This document shows, in pieces, positions 35,001 through 46,128 of a DNA stretch of 64,000 nucleotides. The stretch is from Simmondsia chinensis (Eukaryota; Streptophyta; Magnoliopsida; Caryophyllales; Simmondsiaceae): NCBI GenBank assembly GCA_018398585.1, contig JAGTTD010000020.1:23532350-23596349 (forward strand), written 5' to 3'. The notes below the pieces were generated by a model, which did no database searches, was not told where the DNA came from, and worked only from the letters and a program-made list of their open reading frames with translations. Every line of letters starts with the position of its first letter. The stretch's first letter is position 1. A program made the translations under genes and the position numbers.

Positions 35001-35150
35001 TGAGCAACCATACACTGTGTATGTTTGGTTTTAATGATGAATAACCAACTTGTGTTTGTGTATGTTGAGTAATAAAGGTGTATGATCAACATACACTGTC
35101 TATGATTGGTTTTAATGGTGAATAACCAACTTGGTTTAATGTTTTTTAAG
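26080..35150 (+). repeat. Left satellite array, 164-bp dimeric unit, about 54 copies
   Basis: The unit is 164 bp, made of two diverged ~82-bp halves. The first has GTGTATGATCAACATACAC then GGTTTTAATGGTGTAAAATC; the second has CATACATTGTGTATG then GGTTTTAATGGTGAATAACC. Both halves contain CATACAC/GTGTATG palindromes. The loop of the first palindrome has two forms, ATCAA and AGCAAG. Larger duplications are visible: a 16-unit (about 2.63-kb) block repeated side by side, and a 6-unit (about 985-bp) block (33000s and 33985s). Copy number is length divided by period. The array fills the inferred first intron of the Ulp1 gene. Confidence 0.95.
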
Positions 35151-35209
35151 TAATTAATGGTGTATCATGGGTTTTATTTTGGGTTTGTGAGGTTTTGCTT
35201 TTATTTCAG

Positions 35210-38200
35210 ATGGCATTTTACTCACGCAGGAAGAGCTGTTCAGCAGTGGAGGTTGGTTACATTTTCCCAAGGAGTTGCTGGAAATATCTGCAATTTAACA
35301 AATTGGGAGTGTCTACCAAAGTTGTGACAGAGATTCAGGAAATCTTGAGTGACGACGAAACCAAGGTTTGGCATAGTATCCATTTGAATTATGTGACTTT
35401 TTACAATTACATTTGTGATCCCTTATTAACCAAAAGTGTTTTGTATTACAGCTTGCCCTTGCTTCACAATACAATGTCGGGCATCTGCTTGAGCTGAGTG
35501 AGACTAATGTCAGCTTCTGGCATAATTTAATTCACCTTGTCCTTCTCCACCAGGTGGCCAACCCAAATCCCGAGAGTTATCATTCTTATTTGGTGGGAAG
35601 TTAGTGCACCTCGCGAGGAGGGAATTTTGCATTCTAACCTGCTTGAGATATGCCGATGTAGAAGAGGTACGGGGTGGTCCCAACAGGCTGGTTGCCAAGT
35701 ACAGCATGAGGGGGAAGATGACTAGGCAGCAGCTGCTTGAAGCATGCAGAACCTGCTCCATCATGGAGGACCAGGTGAAGCTTGCTATTGCCTACCTGGT
35801 GGAGGGTCTACTGTTCGCCAAACACAAGCGAACAGGCATTGAGCCGAACATCCTGGCCCTCGTGGACGACGTGGACTCTTTCAACAGTGTTGCTTGGGGA
35901 TCCTTGAGCTGGAAATTCTTGGTGCGGAAGCTCAAGGGTTTCGTTGCAAAAATGCAACACAGTTTAGAAAGGACCTACTCCGTCCACGGGTTCTATGACG
36001 TGGTTTCCGTATTTGCCCTGGAAACCCTTCCAGAACTTGCCAAGGTCGGGGTGGTGAGGGTTGGCAACCAGCCTCTTGGGCGGATCCTTAACTGGAAGAT
36101 GTGTGTTAAGGTTCCGTACCCCATGCTGTTCTCAATGGTATTCGATTAGGTAATAATACATTATGTTGTTGCTGTTTTACTACTAGTTGTTTCATATCAT
36201 TTGGGTTAGATTACTAACGTTCATATGATGTATTTTACTGTGATCAGCAATTCAATGCCAAGCCGATTGGACTGACGAGTGCGGAAGCCAATCAGCCTAA
36301 TCTACAAGGCATTCTTTTTGCTGATGTTGGTGAGGAGGGGCTTCAATCTCCTGTTAAGAAAATGCAAGCAGATCCAGGTGCTGAACCAGTACCATTGGCA
36401 ACTTCGTACCCCTTGCCGGCATCCCAGGAGGAACCACTCACCCAATTTGGCGTATCAATCGGTATTGACACTTTGTTTTGTGTTTATTTAATTGCATTTT
36501 TATCCTTGTAAGTACTATATTATTCCAATTCATGTTTATGACAATTTGGAGGACTTATTGCAGGTTATGAGAGATTCGAAGCGATGGAGAAAGATGTACA
36601 AAGCTTGCGGATGCACTTCGAAAGCAGACTTGAAGCGCAGCAGCTTCAGCTGTAAATGTACGAACGACGGTTTGAGGCTCAAGAGGCAATGATTAAGGAG
36701 CTCTTAGACCGTCCACCGCATGCCACATCCCCACAGATCTATTCACCGACTTCCGCTCATCCATCCCCAATTGAGCAAGCAATTATTATTTCTCCTACAC
36801 GTGATGGGTAAGACACTACGGATCCTTGTTATTGTTATAATTTGGTATGTTTTCATGCATGTTGAGGTTTATTGACTTTGGTATTTGCTCTGCCAACCAG
36901 GGACAAGGAAAATGTCAACAAGGAACCATCGTCTACGCATGTGGATGGTGTTGAAAACTTGATGACATTGTCCAAGACAGTTTTGAGGTTTGGGCAAGAG
37001 AGGAGGAACCCCAAGCTAAATCCCAAGTACAAAGGTGAAGAATGGACCGCGGAGGGTAAGAGCAAACGGGCAAGGATGACCCAACCTGGACCGGAACCGG
37101 TTCTGCCCTTCGATCCACTCCAACCTCCCTCCAAAGAAGACAAAAAACAATTTGATGTTTTTTACAAAAGTTTCCAAGCAAGGGTTAAGAAGTGAGTGTG
37201 ATTTCACACTCTACTTTTTGATAATCAGTATGTAAATGTTTCCAAAATGCATCTTTCTTATGGGATGCTTATATATCATGCTTCTTATTGTATGTTACAG
37301 AGATTTGAATACTCCCCTTGAGTTACCTAATGATCAACATATGGATTTCACTGTTTTGACTGCCACGACAGGTCAATTTTGGTATCGGTTGATAAACGAT
37401 GACGCCTGGCTTACGGATGAGGCATGTTTCCCATCATGAAAGTTTTTTCGTGTGATTACTGTAATTGGATCCCAACCTTTTGTTGTTGGTGTGTCAACTA
37501 CTTAGTGGGGTGTGATTAATAATATACCGTGTATGGTAGGTTTTAAGGGTGTGAAATCCACTTGTATAGGTGTGTTTTAAGTAATAAGTGGTGTATGATC
37601 AATCATACACCGTGTATGATATGTTTTAATGGTGTAAATCGATATGTATGATCAACTTGTTTATGTGTTTTTGAAGTGATTAGTGGTGTATGGTTAACAA
37701 TATACCATGTATGATAGGATTTACTTGCCTAAGAACAACTTGTGTTAGGGTGTTTCAACTAATTAGTGGTATGTTTGCAGGAAATGGATGTAGTTCTGCA
37801 CTACATTCTGAAGAAGAAACATCAGTGGCCAGAGCATTTCGACCAGAGGGCAACATGCGCGTTTAAGACGGTTGCTCCTCGATTTGGACCCCTATACAAA
37901 CAGACTCAAAGCGGAGAAATCCCGATCGAGGCAGTCTTTGCTGATTTTGAATCGTTGTTTCTTGCCGGGGATGACACATATGGGGTCCGCTGCCACGACG
38001 TGGATCGGATATACATGCCCATCAATCAACCTAGTCAACATTGGTTCCTTGCCGCCATCCATTTTAAAGAATGGCGGATACAGGTAATTGATTCTTTATA
38101 CTCCGCCGCAGCCAAGGAATCAAGATTAGAACATGTAGAACCAATTGCAATATTGCTTCCATATGCTCTAGATATGGTTAATTTTTGGGATGTACGAAAG

Positions 38201-38575
38201 GACCTCATACATTTCAAAGGCAAGCCTTTTTTGATCACTTACGACCAGGGTGAATGTCCATAACAGATGGGGTATGACCTCTACTTCCTATGCAATTTTA
38301 CTATTCCGTTCATTCGGCCTTTTGGTTATTAAGCGGATGCAAAATAGTCATTACTTACGGTGATTTATAGTTTCTGATTGTCTCACCTGTATTATTATAA
38401 ACTGCAGGTCAGATTGTGGCTTTTTGTTGTAAAGTTTATTGAATTTTTGCTTACAAATGGACTCGGCATCCACCAATGCACGCAAGCACAGATGGGAAAA
38501 ATGCAGCTGAATACCTGTGTACACTTGTACAGACATGGAAGAAAGAAACAGATGCAATTGTATACATGTGAATAA
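35210..38575 (+). pseudogene. DUF1985/Ulp1-like cysteine protease gene of the MULE
   Basis: Exons inferred from GT-AG borders and frame: 35210-35365, 35452-36137, 36248-36461, 36564-36807, 36901-37191, 37301-37421, 37781-38271, 38408-38575. Product: N-terminal DUF1985 region (HLIHLVLLHQ-type helix, FGGKLVHLARREF), a coiled-coil stretch (YERFEAMEKDVQSLR, RRFEAQEAMIKELL), a basic linker, then a C48 Ulp1 domain with WLTDE, the catalytic His of QHWFLAAIHF (38039-38041), Asp of VIDSL (38090-38092) and Cys of SDCG (38415-38417). Ulp1 enzymes cleave SUMO-type tails; the role of the MULE-borne versions is not known. Breaks: frame change at a CCC run near 35570, TAA at 36653-36655 and 38261-38263, and a frame change in the T5 run at 38421-38425. 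The intron starting 37422 has a GC donor. Confidence 0.85.
37500..37780 (+). repeat. Degenerate satellite block in the last long Ulp1 intron
   Basis: About three to four diverged ~82-bp monomers, recognisable by GTGTATGATCAATCATACACC, ATGTTTTAATGGTGTAAATC and TTTTAAGTAATAAGTGG. Same orientation as the left array and as the gene. Confidence 0.85.
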
Positions 38576-38600
38576 AATTATGTGATGTGTATATATTATA

Positions 38601-39150
38601 TGTAGAAGTGCCACCTCTCCCTGCGGCTCAGCCGTCACTGGCCCACCATCGCCGCTGCTAGAACCACTTTCATTAGCAGTTGGAACGGCTAGATATAGCG
38701 CGAAATTGAAGGGCAAACTGTACATTTTTCACTGGCCCAAGTGTTCCCTGACTTGTACAGTGCCTCTCAATCTCTGAATTTCCAACTCTAACGCTTGTTA
38801 TTATCTTTTTCGAGGGTGATTATCTTTTTGTCAAGTGCCTCTCTTTTTCCCCCTGTTAATCACAACAGAAATCAAGAAAAATGTGAAAACGTAATCAAGG
38901 AGAAATATGAATAGAATACAGATAGTTGAGTGTAAATATGAAACTCATCATGCGGATGCAATTCGCACCATTACCGTACACCATGTGTGATTGATCATAT
39001 ACCACTAATTACTTGAAACACTGTTGATACACCAATATATCTGTAGAAGTGCCACCTCTCCCTAAGGCTCATCTGTAACTGGCCCACCACCACCACTGCT
39101 AGAACCACTTACATTAGCAATTTGAACGGCTAGATATATCATGAAATTGG
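38601..39150 (-). repeat. Duplicated ~108-bp segment, coding-like on the minus strand
   Basis: 38601-38710 and 39043-39150 are direct copies. Read on the minus strand both keep a Ser/Gly-rich frame with SGSSSG(D/G)GGPVT(A/D)EP, then GEVALL. This could be a duplicated terminal exon or UTR piece of the transposase gene; the second copy has a stop in the frame. Confidence 0.5.
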
Positions 39151-39835
39151 GGAACCGTGTATGCTTGGCTTCCTGTCCAACTACTCTATTTATAGGCAAA
39201 GGCATACAAGGTACAGAGTAGGTGGTAGTAGAGGTTATTAAATTGGGGAAAATCGTGGGAGAGGGGGAGGATAAAGTAGGTGGTAGTTGAGGTTATTAAA
39301 TGTCTTGATTGGTAGTCCATTATGACCCCTGAACATTCAATTTTCAACCCCCAAACAACTCATCATACATTATGTATGATAAGTCATACAGCACTAATTA
39401 CTTGAAACACACCTATGTAAGTCCATTTTACTCATTTATAACTTAACATACACAATGTATGACTCATCATACATAACTATTTATTTCAAACACACCAATA
39501 TAACTTCATTTTACACCAATATATCCCATCATACACCAATAATTACTTGAAAAACACTCATAAAAGCGATTGAACCCCATTATACCAGCAAAACCATAAA
39601 TATGTATGCAAAGCTTGATTTTACACCCAAACAACTCATCATACATTGTGTATAATAAGTCATACAACACTAATTACCTGAAACACACCTATGTAAGTCC
39701 ATTTTACACATTTATAACTTAACATACACAATGTATGACTCATCATACACAACTATTTATTTCACACACACCAATATAACTTCATTTTTCACCAATATAT
39801 CCCATCATACACCAATAATTATATTGTAAAAAATA
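38970..39835 (-). repeat. Degenerate satellite block between the two genes
   Basis: Diverged monomers in inverted orientation (CATACATTATGTATG, CACTAATTACTTGAAAC, CCATTTTAC). A ~276-bp stretch is itself doubled: 39350-39550 recurs at 39625-39825. Orientation is the sense of the transposase gene, whose stop lies 55 bp away. Confidence 0.8.
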
Positions 39836-39889
39836 AAATATATAATGTAAATAAATAAAAAATTAAAATACATCAACACATCACACCAG

Positions 39890-42523
39890 TCAAGAAGGGA
39901 CTTGAGAAGAAGGACCGCAGGAGTTTGATGAAGTGCCTTCGGCACTAGGACGCAGAGCAATTAGATTCTTGCACATGGATCGGTTATGCCCGTGTTCCTT
40001 GCACCGACTGCATCTTTGATGAACACACTCCTCGCCGACAGATGGAATCCTCCTCTTCCGCCTCCTCCCAGAAGTGGTTCGCACATCAGGTGGAAGAAGA
40101 TTCATGCCAGCTACATCATGCGGGATACGCCAGTTACTTATGTGCGGCATCGGGTAGACGACACCTCTGTACGACTCGTACCATTTTTCTCTACTGTAGT
40201 ACGGCGAGCATAAGTCGTACATACCATAAGGACTATGCCGTACGATGGCTAACGCATGCTCACAAGGAAGCTGCTCAAGCTGAAACCTGCAGCAGGTACA
40301 TGTCCTCTACGACATATCTAGCCAGAAATTTTTCTCCCCATCGACGACGTCGAAAGTATGATCATCAGCTCGCACAATCTGCACGGCGCAAAAACAATAA
40401 TAAATTAAAAAATAAATTAAACAAAAAACCAATAAAACATATCATCAATTATACGGAGCTTACTATCATCGTTCTTGATAATTTCAATCTGTCTTGTAAT
40501 TTCTTTTCGACGTCGGGGGACATTGTACTAGTGCAAGCTTCAGCCTTGGCTCTTCTGTCATGAAACCACTTCTGCAACAGGAGCCTAAACTCGTCAACGA
40601 GGGCAGTAATTGGATAGTCACGCACCTTGACCAATACAGCATTCATGGATTCCGAAATATTTGTCGTCATTATGTTGTACCGAAGACAAGGGGAGTGGGA
40701 ACGAGTCCACTTGTCCAGTCCCACATCTTCCAAGTAATCTTTAGCCCCGGGTACGGCACAACATAAACTGTAAAACAAACTATGGAACTCTTGAATGTTG
40801 TATGCTTTAGCTGCTTTGTAGTAGTACTGATGTAACTGCTTCGATTTGCTCTTGAATATGGCCTTCAAGTTGTTCAACAAGTGGTACATGCACAGCCCGT
40901 GAAATGTGTTGGGAAAAACTTCTTCCACCACTCGTTGGATGCTTCGGTATCTATCAGATACAATGACATGGACAATAGGCTCCCCAATGACTTCCTTCAA
41001 TCTACCGAGGAACCAATGCCACGATGCATCATTCTCTGAATCACCGATACCAACGGCAATAGGGAAATTTGCTGGTTGGCATCGTGGCAAACAGCCATGA
41101 ACAGAACACCCCGGTATTTTTCCTTCAGATGTGTTGCGTCAATGCTCACAACAGGCCCGCAAAACCGGTACCCTTTCAGTGAAGCCTCAAACACAATAAA
41201 GAGGTACTGAAACCTGCTCTCGTCATCTATCTGTAAATAAAACGTGGTACCAGGGTTAGTCTGTTGGAGGACTTGCAGATAAGCAGGCAAGAATGCATAT
41301 GACTCTTCGACAGTACCCAATCTAACATTGTCGTATGCAAACTCTCTCGCCCTCCATGCAACACTGTAGCCGACATCGACACCATAGCAACTGCGGATGT
41401 CATCTATGACATCCCGTGGCTTGAACACTCGTCCGGGGTTGACAAGTTTCTTACGGACGCACTCCCCGACGACCCAACTGGTAGCCTGCCTGTGTCTAAC
41501 AGTGGTGAGATCGGTAGGGTGGGTATGACTATTTTCAACTTTTGTAACCAACCAAAACCCTCCTTCTGCTGGACACGTAGCTTGAACCCTCCATGTGCAA
41601 CCCTCTTGCACACAACAAATAACCGTTAAGGATTTGTTAGACTTGAAGCTCTTGAATTCAAATTTTTCCCTCATGGCAATTACTCCCAGGTTAGTCAACA
41701 AATCCTTCTTCGATTTAAAGACTTGATGCACCTCGATTACATCAACCATACTACCCTGCCCATATACCCCGTCAATCTGGCTCCTCTCATGACCGGAACA
41801 AACATCATCGTCAACAGTGGCTTGGACGTCTGGTTGGACATTCGGTTCCACTGCAGGTTCAACAGTAGGAGGTGATGTACCCACTTCAAGGCAAATATTC
41901 TGCTGGTCAGAAATGTACCCATGGGGAGGTGATACGTCGGTTGCAATCGGTTGCACATGGGATAAATTTATATTATCCAAATGATCGCACGGACTTTGAT
42001 TGGAATTTTCCCAATCTTCACCGGTTGTTGTCGCTGCCGCCATAGGTATGTCAAACTCCAGTTCAGATGCATCTCCACGGGCTACTTCTTCCATCCCCGC
42101 GTTAATACATCCACCAAAACTATCAGGCACCACAAGGTCCAAACCACCATTGTTCTCGTCACCATCTGGTAGTGTTTAATTAAGACTATCTTGATCTCCA
42201 AAGTAAGGAGAACTATCAACCGTAGACTCAACAGTGACGTACAAGGTATACTTAGCCATATCTTTTTTTGCCAGTGCCTTCAAAACCATTACTGATCTAT
42301 CACTAGTGACATCATACAATGGGATGTCCCATTTGCCGGTACGAAGTTGCAATTGCAACTTCGAACTTGCATCCACCGGAACACCCATCAACTCTACCAA
42401 AGACCTTTGCAAGCCAACAAAGTCAGTCTTATCATCCAAAATAACAAAATCCAACTTCCCACCAACATACTCTGCCCTCTCGTTAAAGTGTCCACCGTAC
42501 TGAACCATAGCAACATCTGCCAT
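39890..42523 (-). pseudogene. mudrA-like: MULE transposase, MuDR type with SWIM finger
   Basis: Coding exons 42523-40464 and 40378-39890, with GTAAGC...GTGCAG borders. The start is ATGGCAGATG just after the acceptor TTCATAG. Domains: a ubiquitin-fold/PB1-like N-terminus (about 42500-42200), an acidic linker, a MuDR DNA-binding region (VFKSKKDLL...CCVQEGCTWRVQA), a DDE core (SIDATHLKEKYRG; HVIVSDRYRSI; CMYHL; NISESMN), a SWIM finger (CTCCRFQLEQLPCEHA) and a C-terminal CX2CX4HX4C knuckle (CSRCKEHGHNRSMC). It would be about 850 residues, nuclear, binding the element ends and catalysing transposition. Breaks: TAA at 42176-42178 in the linker, a frame change at an A/T run near 41065, TAG at 40307-40309 in the SWIM region. 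All domain-defining residues remain, so loss of function is recent, or some breaks are sequencing errors. Confidence 0.9.
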
Positions 42524-42539
42524 TTCTATGAACACGAAA

Positions 42540-44660
42540 GTAACATGATATTACACCACTAATTACATGAGACACACCAAGATAAAATGAAATAACATAA
42601 TTTAAATCATTAATACACGGGGTATGATAAGTCACACACCACTATACTAGTAATTACTTGAAAAAATCTGAAAAAGTTGATATTCTACCATTAAAACATG
42701 TCATACATAGTGTATGTTGATCATACACCATTAATTACTCAACATACACAAACACAAGTTGGACATTCATCATTAAAACCAAACATACACAGTGTATGGT
42801 TGCTTATAACCCACTAATTACTTAAAAAAAGTCTACACAAGTTGATTTTATAGCATTAAAACCAATCATACACAGTGTATGTTGCTCATACACCTTTAAT
42901 GCTCAACATACACAAACACAAGTTGGATATTCACCATTAAAATCAAACATACACAGTGTATGGTTGCTCATAACCCACTAGTTACTTAAAAAACGTCTAC
43001 ACAAGTTGATTTTACAGCATTAAAACCAATCATACATAGTGTATGTTGATCATACACCTTTATTACTCAACATACACAAACACAAGTTGGTTATTCACCA
43101 TTAAAACCAAACATACACAGTGTATGGTTGTTCATAACCCACTAATTGCTTAAAAAACGTCTACACAAGTTGATTTTACAGCATTAAAACTAATCATACA
43201 CAGTGTATGTTGATCATACACCTTTATTACTCAGCATACACAAACACAAGTTGGTTATTCACTATTAAAACCAAACATACACAGTGTATGGTTGCTCATA
43301 ACCCACTAATTGCTTAAAAAAAGTCTACACAAGTTGATTTTATACCATTAAAATCAATCATAGACAGTGCATGTTGATCATACACTTTTATTACTCAACA
43401 TACACAAACACAAGTTGGATATTCACCATTAAAACTAAACATACACAGTGTATGGTTGCTCATAATCCACTAATTGCTTAAAAATATGGTTGCTCATAAC
43501 CCACTAATTGCTTAAAAAAAGTCTACACAAGTTGATTTTACACCATTAAAACCAATCATAGACAGTATATGTTGATCATACACCTTTATTACTCAATATA
43601 CACAAACACAAGTTGGTTATTCACTATTAAAACCAAACATACACAGTGTATGGTTGCTCATAACCCACTAATTGCTTAAAAAAAGTCTACACAAGTTGAT
43701 TTTACACCATTAAAATCAATCATAGACAGTGTATGTTGATCATACACCTTTATTACTCAACATACACAAACACAAGTTGGTTATTCACCATTAAAACCAA
43801 ACATACAGAATGTATGGTTGCTCGTAACCCACTAATTATTTAAAAAAAGTCTACACAAGTTGATTTTACACCATTAAAACCAATCATAGACAGTGTATGC
43901 TTGCTCATACACCTTTATTACTCAACATACACAAACACAAGTTGGTTATTCACCATTAAAACCAAACATACAGAATGTATGGTTGCTACTAACCTACTAA
44001 TTGCTTAAAAAAAGTCTGCACAAGTTGATTTTACACCATTAAAACCAATCATAGACAGTGTATGTTGATCATACACCTTTATTACTCAACATACATAAAC
44101 ACAAGTTGGTTATTCACCATTAAAACCAAACACACAGAATGTATGGTTGCTCCTAATCCACTAATTTGCTTAAAAAACGTCTACACAAGTTGATTTTACA
44201 CCATTAAAACCAATAATAGACAGTGTATGTTGATCATACACCTTTATTACTCAACATACACAAACACAAGTTGGATATTCACCATTAAAACCAAACATAC
44301 ACAATGTATGGTTGCTCCTAACCCACTAATTGCTTAAAAAACGTCTATTCAAGTTGATTTTACACAATTAAAACCAATTATAGACAGTGTATGTTGATCA
44401 TACACCTTTATTACTCAACATACACAAACACAAGTTGGTTATTCACCATTAAAATCAAACATACACAGTGTATGGTTGCTCCTAACTCACTAATTGCTTA
44501 AAAAAAGTCTACACAAGTTGATTTTACACTATTAAAACCAATCATAGACAGTGTATGTTGATCATACACCTTTATTACTCAACATACACAAACACAAGTT
44601 GATTATTCACCATTAAAACCAAACATACACAATGTATGGTCGCTCCTAACCCACTAAATG
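42540..44660 (-). repeat. Right satellite array, about 12 copies, inverted
   Basis: The same 164-bp dimer as the left array but reverse-complemented (CAACATACACAAACACAAGTTGG and so on). More regular toward the right; degenerate at 42540-42690 next to the coding exon. A local ~33-bp duplication of the TATGGTTGCTCATAA-to-TTGCTTAAAAA segment occurs near 43455-43520. It fills the inferred first intron of the transposase gene (42526-44700). Confidence 0.95.
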
Positions 44661-44700
44661 AGGATACATTAACGACAATGTCAACAAATGATCATTTTAC

Positions 44701-45069
44701 CTTCAATATCTGATCTGAAAACCATGAAATGTGTGTCACGACTCAACCTTGAACCTACAGCAATGCCACGAAGCTTTAAACACGATCTTACTAGGGCTTC
44801 TTCTTCTTCTTCTGAGGGCCCAATATAGCAGAACGACAAACGGAAGATGAAAAAAATGGAGCTTGGGAATTCAGATTGAGAGAAAAATAACAAAGAAGAG
44901 TGAATAAGAGGTGAGTAAATGGGCGGGAAGTGAGAAGGGAAGGAGAAAGTAAGCAACAAGTTACATGACATAAAGTAAAAATATATACTTTTGCATTAAA
45001 TAAGGAGAGAGAAAATGGATGGGGAGGGGGTAAAGTAAACGGCTGGGCATTAAATGAGGAGAGAGAATG
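44701..45069 (-). promoter_or_regulatory. Probable promoter/5' leader exon of the transposase gene
   Basis: On the minus strand this CT-rich stretch leads to TTGAAG|GTAAAATG at 44701/44700, a good splice donor. The next acceptor is TTCATAG at 42526, just before the transposase start codon. The arrangement mirrors the left end. No transcript evidence. Confidence 0.5.
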
Positions 45070-45198
45070 GGAGAGAAAGAGGACGAGTGGGAAGGGCAGG
45101 GTTGGAGGGCATTTTTGTCCAAAAAGGTTTATTTAAGGTTTTGGAGGTCTATTTAAGGTTAAATTAGGGGGGGGGGTGTCTAAATCTGGTGATTTCCC
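45070..45198 (-). repeat. Right terminal inverted repeat of the MULE
   Basis: Inverted partner of 25521-25650. Carries a G10 run at 45167-45176 where the left TIR has only C6, plus CATTTTTGTCCAAAAAGG and GGTTTATTTAAGG. Confidence 0.9.
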
Positions 45199-45207
45199 CC
45201 TAATTTA

Positions 45208-45770
45208 TGTACTTATTTATATTTTAATATTTTTAAAAATAATAAAAAGGACTTTAATTTTTTGAATTAATAAAAATAATCCTTAATTTTTATTATATTA
45301 ATAGAAAGGCCACTCTCTAATGTGATGACATTATTTTTTATTAAAAAAGCTGATATGGCAACTGTTTATTTAGTAATTCTAAAGTAAAACTACAAAACTA
45401 CCATTTAATACCCTTATTATTACTTTGTGAGTACGAAATTCGAGACTTTATATTGTGTAAAAAATATCTACTTTCACTTAATTTGTTTTAAATATGGTTA
45501 TTAAATAGTATTTTCGTCATTTTATTATAATATTAATAAAAAAGCAGCTATCACATCAGTTGTGTCGACAAAAAATGACATCATCACACCAAAAAGAGGT
45601 CTTTTTATTAATACGATAAAACTTATGGGCTTTTTTATTTTTATGACAAAAACTTATGGGCCTTTTTAATAGTTCAAAAAGGTCATGGCCTTCTTATTAT
45701 TTTCAAAAATGTCGGAGTACTAAATATAAATAACCCTTGTTTATACCATTAATCCTTTATCTTTCCAAAG
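45208..45770. other. Intergenic, AT-rich
   Basis: No gene or clear repeat. Several TTTTTATTA and AAAAAGG stretches only. Confidence 0.5.
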
Positions 45771-45774
45771 CTTG

Positions 45775-46085
45775 TTCAAATTAGTCTTTATCTTTTATTT
45801 TTCAAATTGGTCTTTCGTCTTTATAACTTTGTTCAAATTGGTCCCTCAAATTTTTAAGTATATTCAAATTAGTCCTTTATCTTTCTTTTATTCAGAATGG
45901 TCCCTCATATTTTATTTTATAACAAAATTAGTCCTTATATTGTAACAAAAATTGGGCAAAAATTAAAAATGTGGGAAACCAATTTTGCCATAAAATAAAC
46001 TATGAGGGGCCATTTTGAACAAAAGAAAAGATGAGGAACTAATTTCAACAAATTGAGAAAAATAAGAGACTAATTTAAACAAAAC
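45775..46085. repeat. Foldback (inverted repeat) element
   Basis: The left arm (TTCAAATTAGTC, GGTCCCTCATATTTTATTTTAT) and the right arm (ATAAAATAAACTATGAGGGGCC, GACTAATTTAAAC) are imperfect inverted copies of about 150 bp. A related GACCATTTTTTGAAC piece lies at 51535-51660 in the OBERON-type gene. Confidence 0.6.
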
Positions 46086-46105
46086 TATAAACACGAGAGA
46101 CCAAC

Positions 46106-46128
46106 AACAGACCCAGTGCCTCCAAGGG
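46106..46128 (-). mobile_element. 23-nt retroposed LINE/SINE tail with 20-bp TSD
   Basis: Read on the minus strand the insert is CCTTGGAGGCACTGGGTCTG plus a few bases, the extreme 3' end of the LINE/SINE family. Near-identical 20-bp repeats TATAAACACGAGAGACCAAC (46086-46105) and TATAAACATGAGAGACCAAC (46129-46148) flank it. Confidence 0.75.

Larger units (their letters stand above)
25521..45198. mobile_element. Complete 19.7-kb Mutator-like element with Ulp1 and transposase genes
   Basis: Ends are exact inverted copies GGGAAATCACCAG (25521-25533 and 45186-45198), and similarity between the two ends continues for about 130 bp inward. A perfect 9-bp duplication CCTAATTTA flanks it (25512-25520 and 45199-45207); 9 bp is the Mutator hallmark. 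Inside are two convergent genes: a DUF1985/Ulp1-type protease (plus) and a MuDR-type transposase (minus). Four blocks of one satellite family occupy more than half its length. Ulp1-carrying MULEs are known in plants (KAONASHI in Arabidopsis, CUMULE in melon); a member this long with satellite-filled leader introns is not one I recognise. Confidence 0.95.

Noticed and set aside
26080..35150. CRISPR-like regular repeat array
   Set aside because: Units of 164 bp are contiguous with no unique spacers, and the context is a plant transposon. It is a satellite.
44681..44971. 96-codon minus-strand open frame in the right TIR region
   Set aside because: It has Ser/Phe-rich composition without a domain and overlaps the inferred donor at 44700; best seen as part of the untranslated leader.
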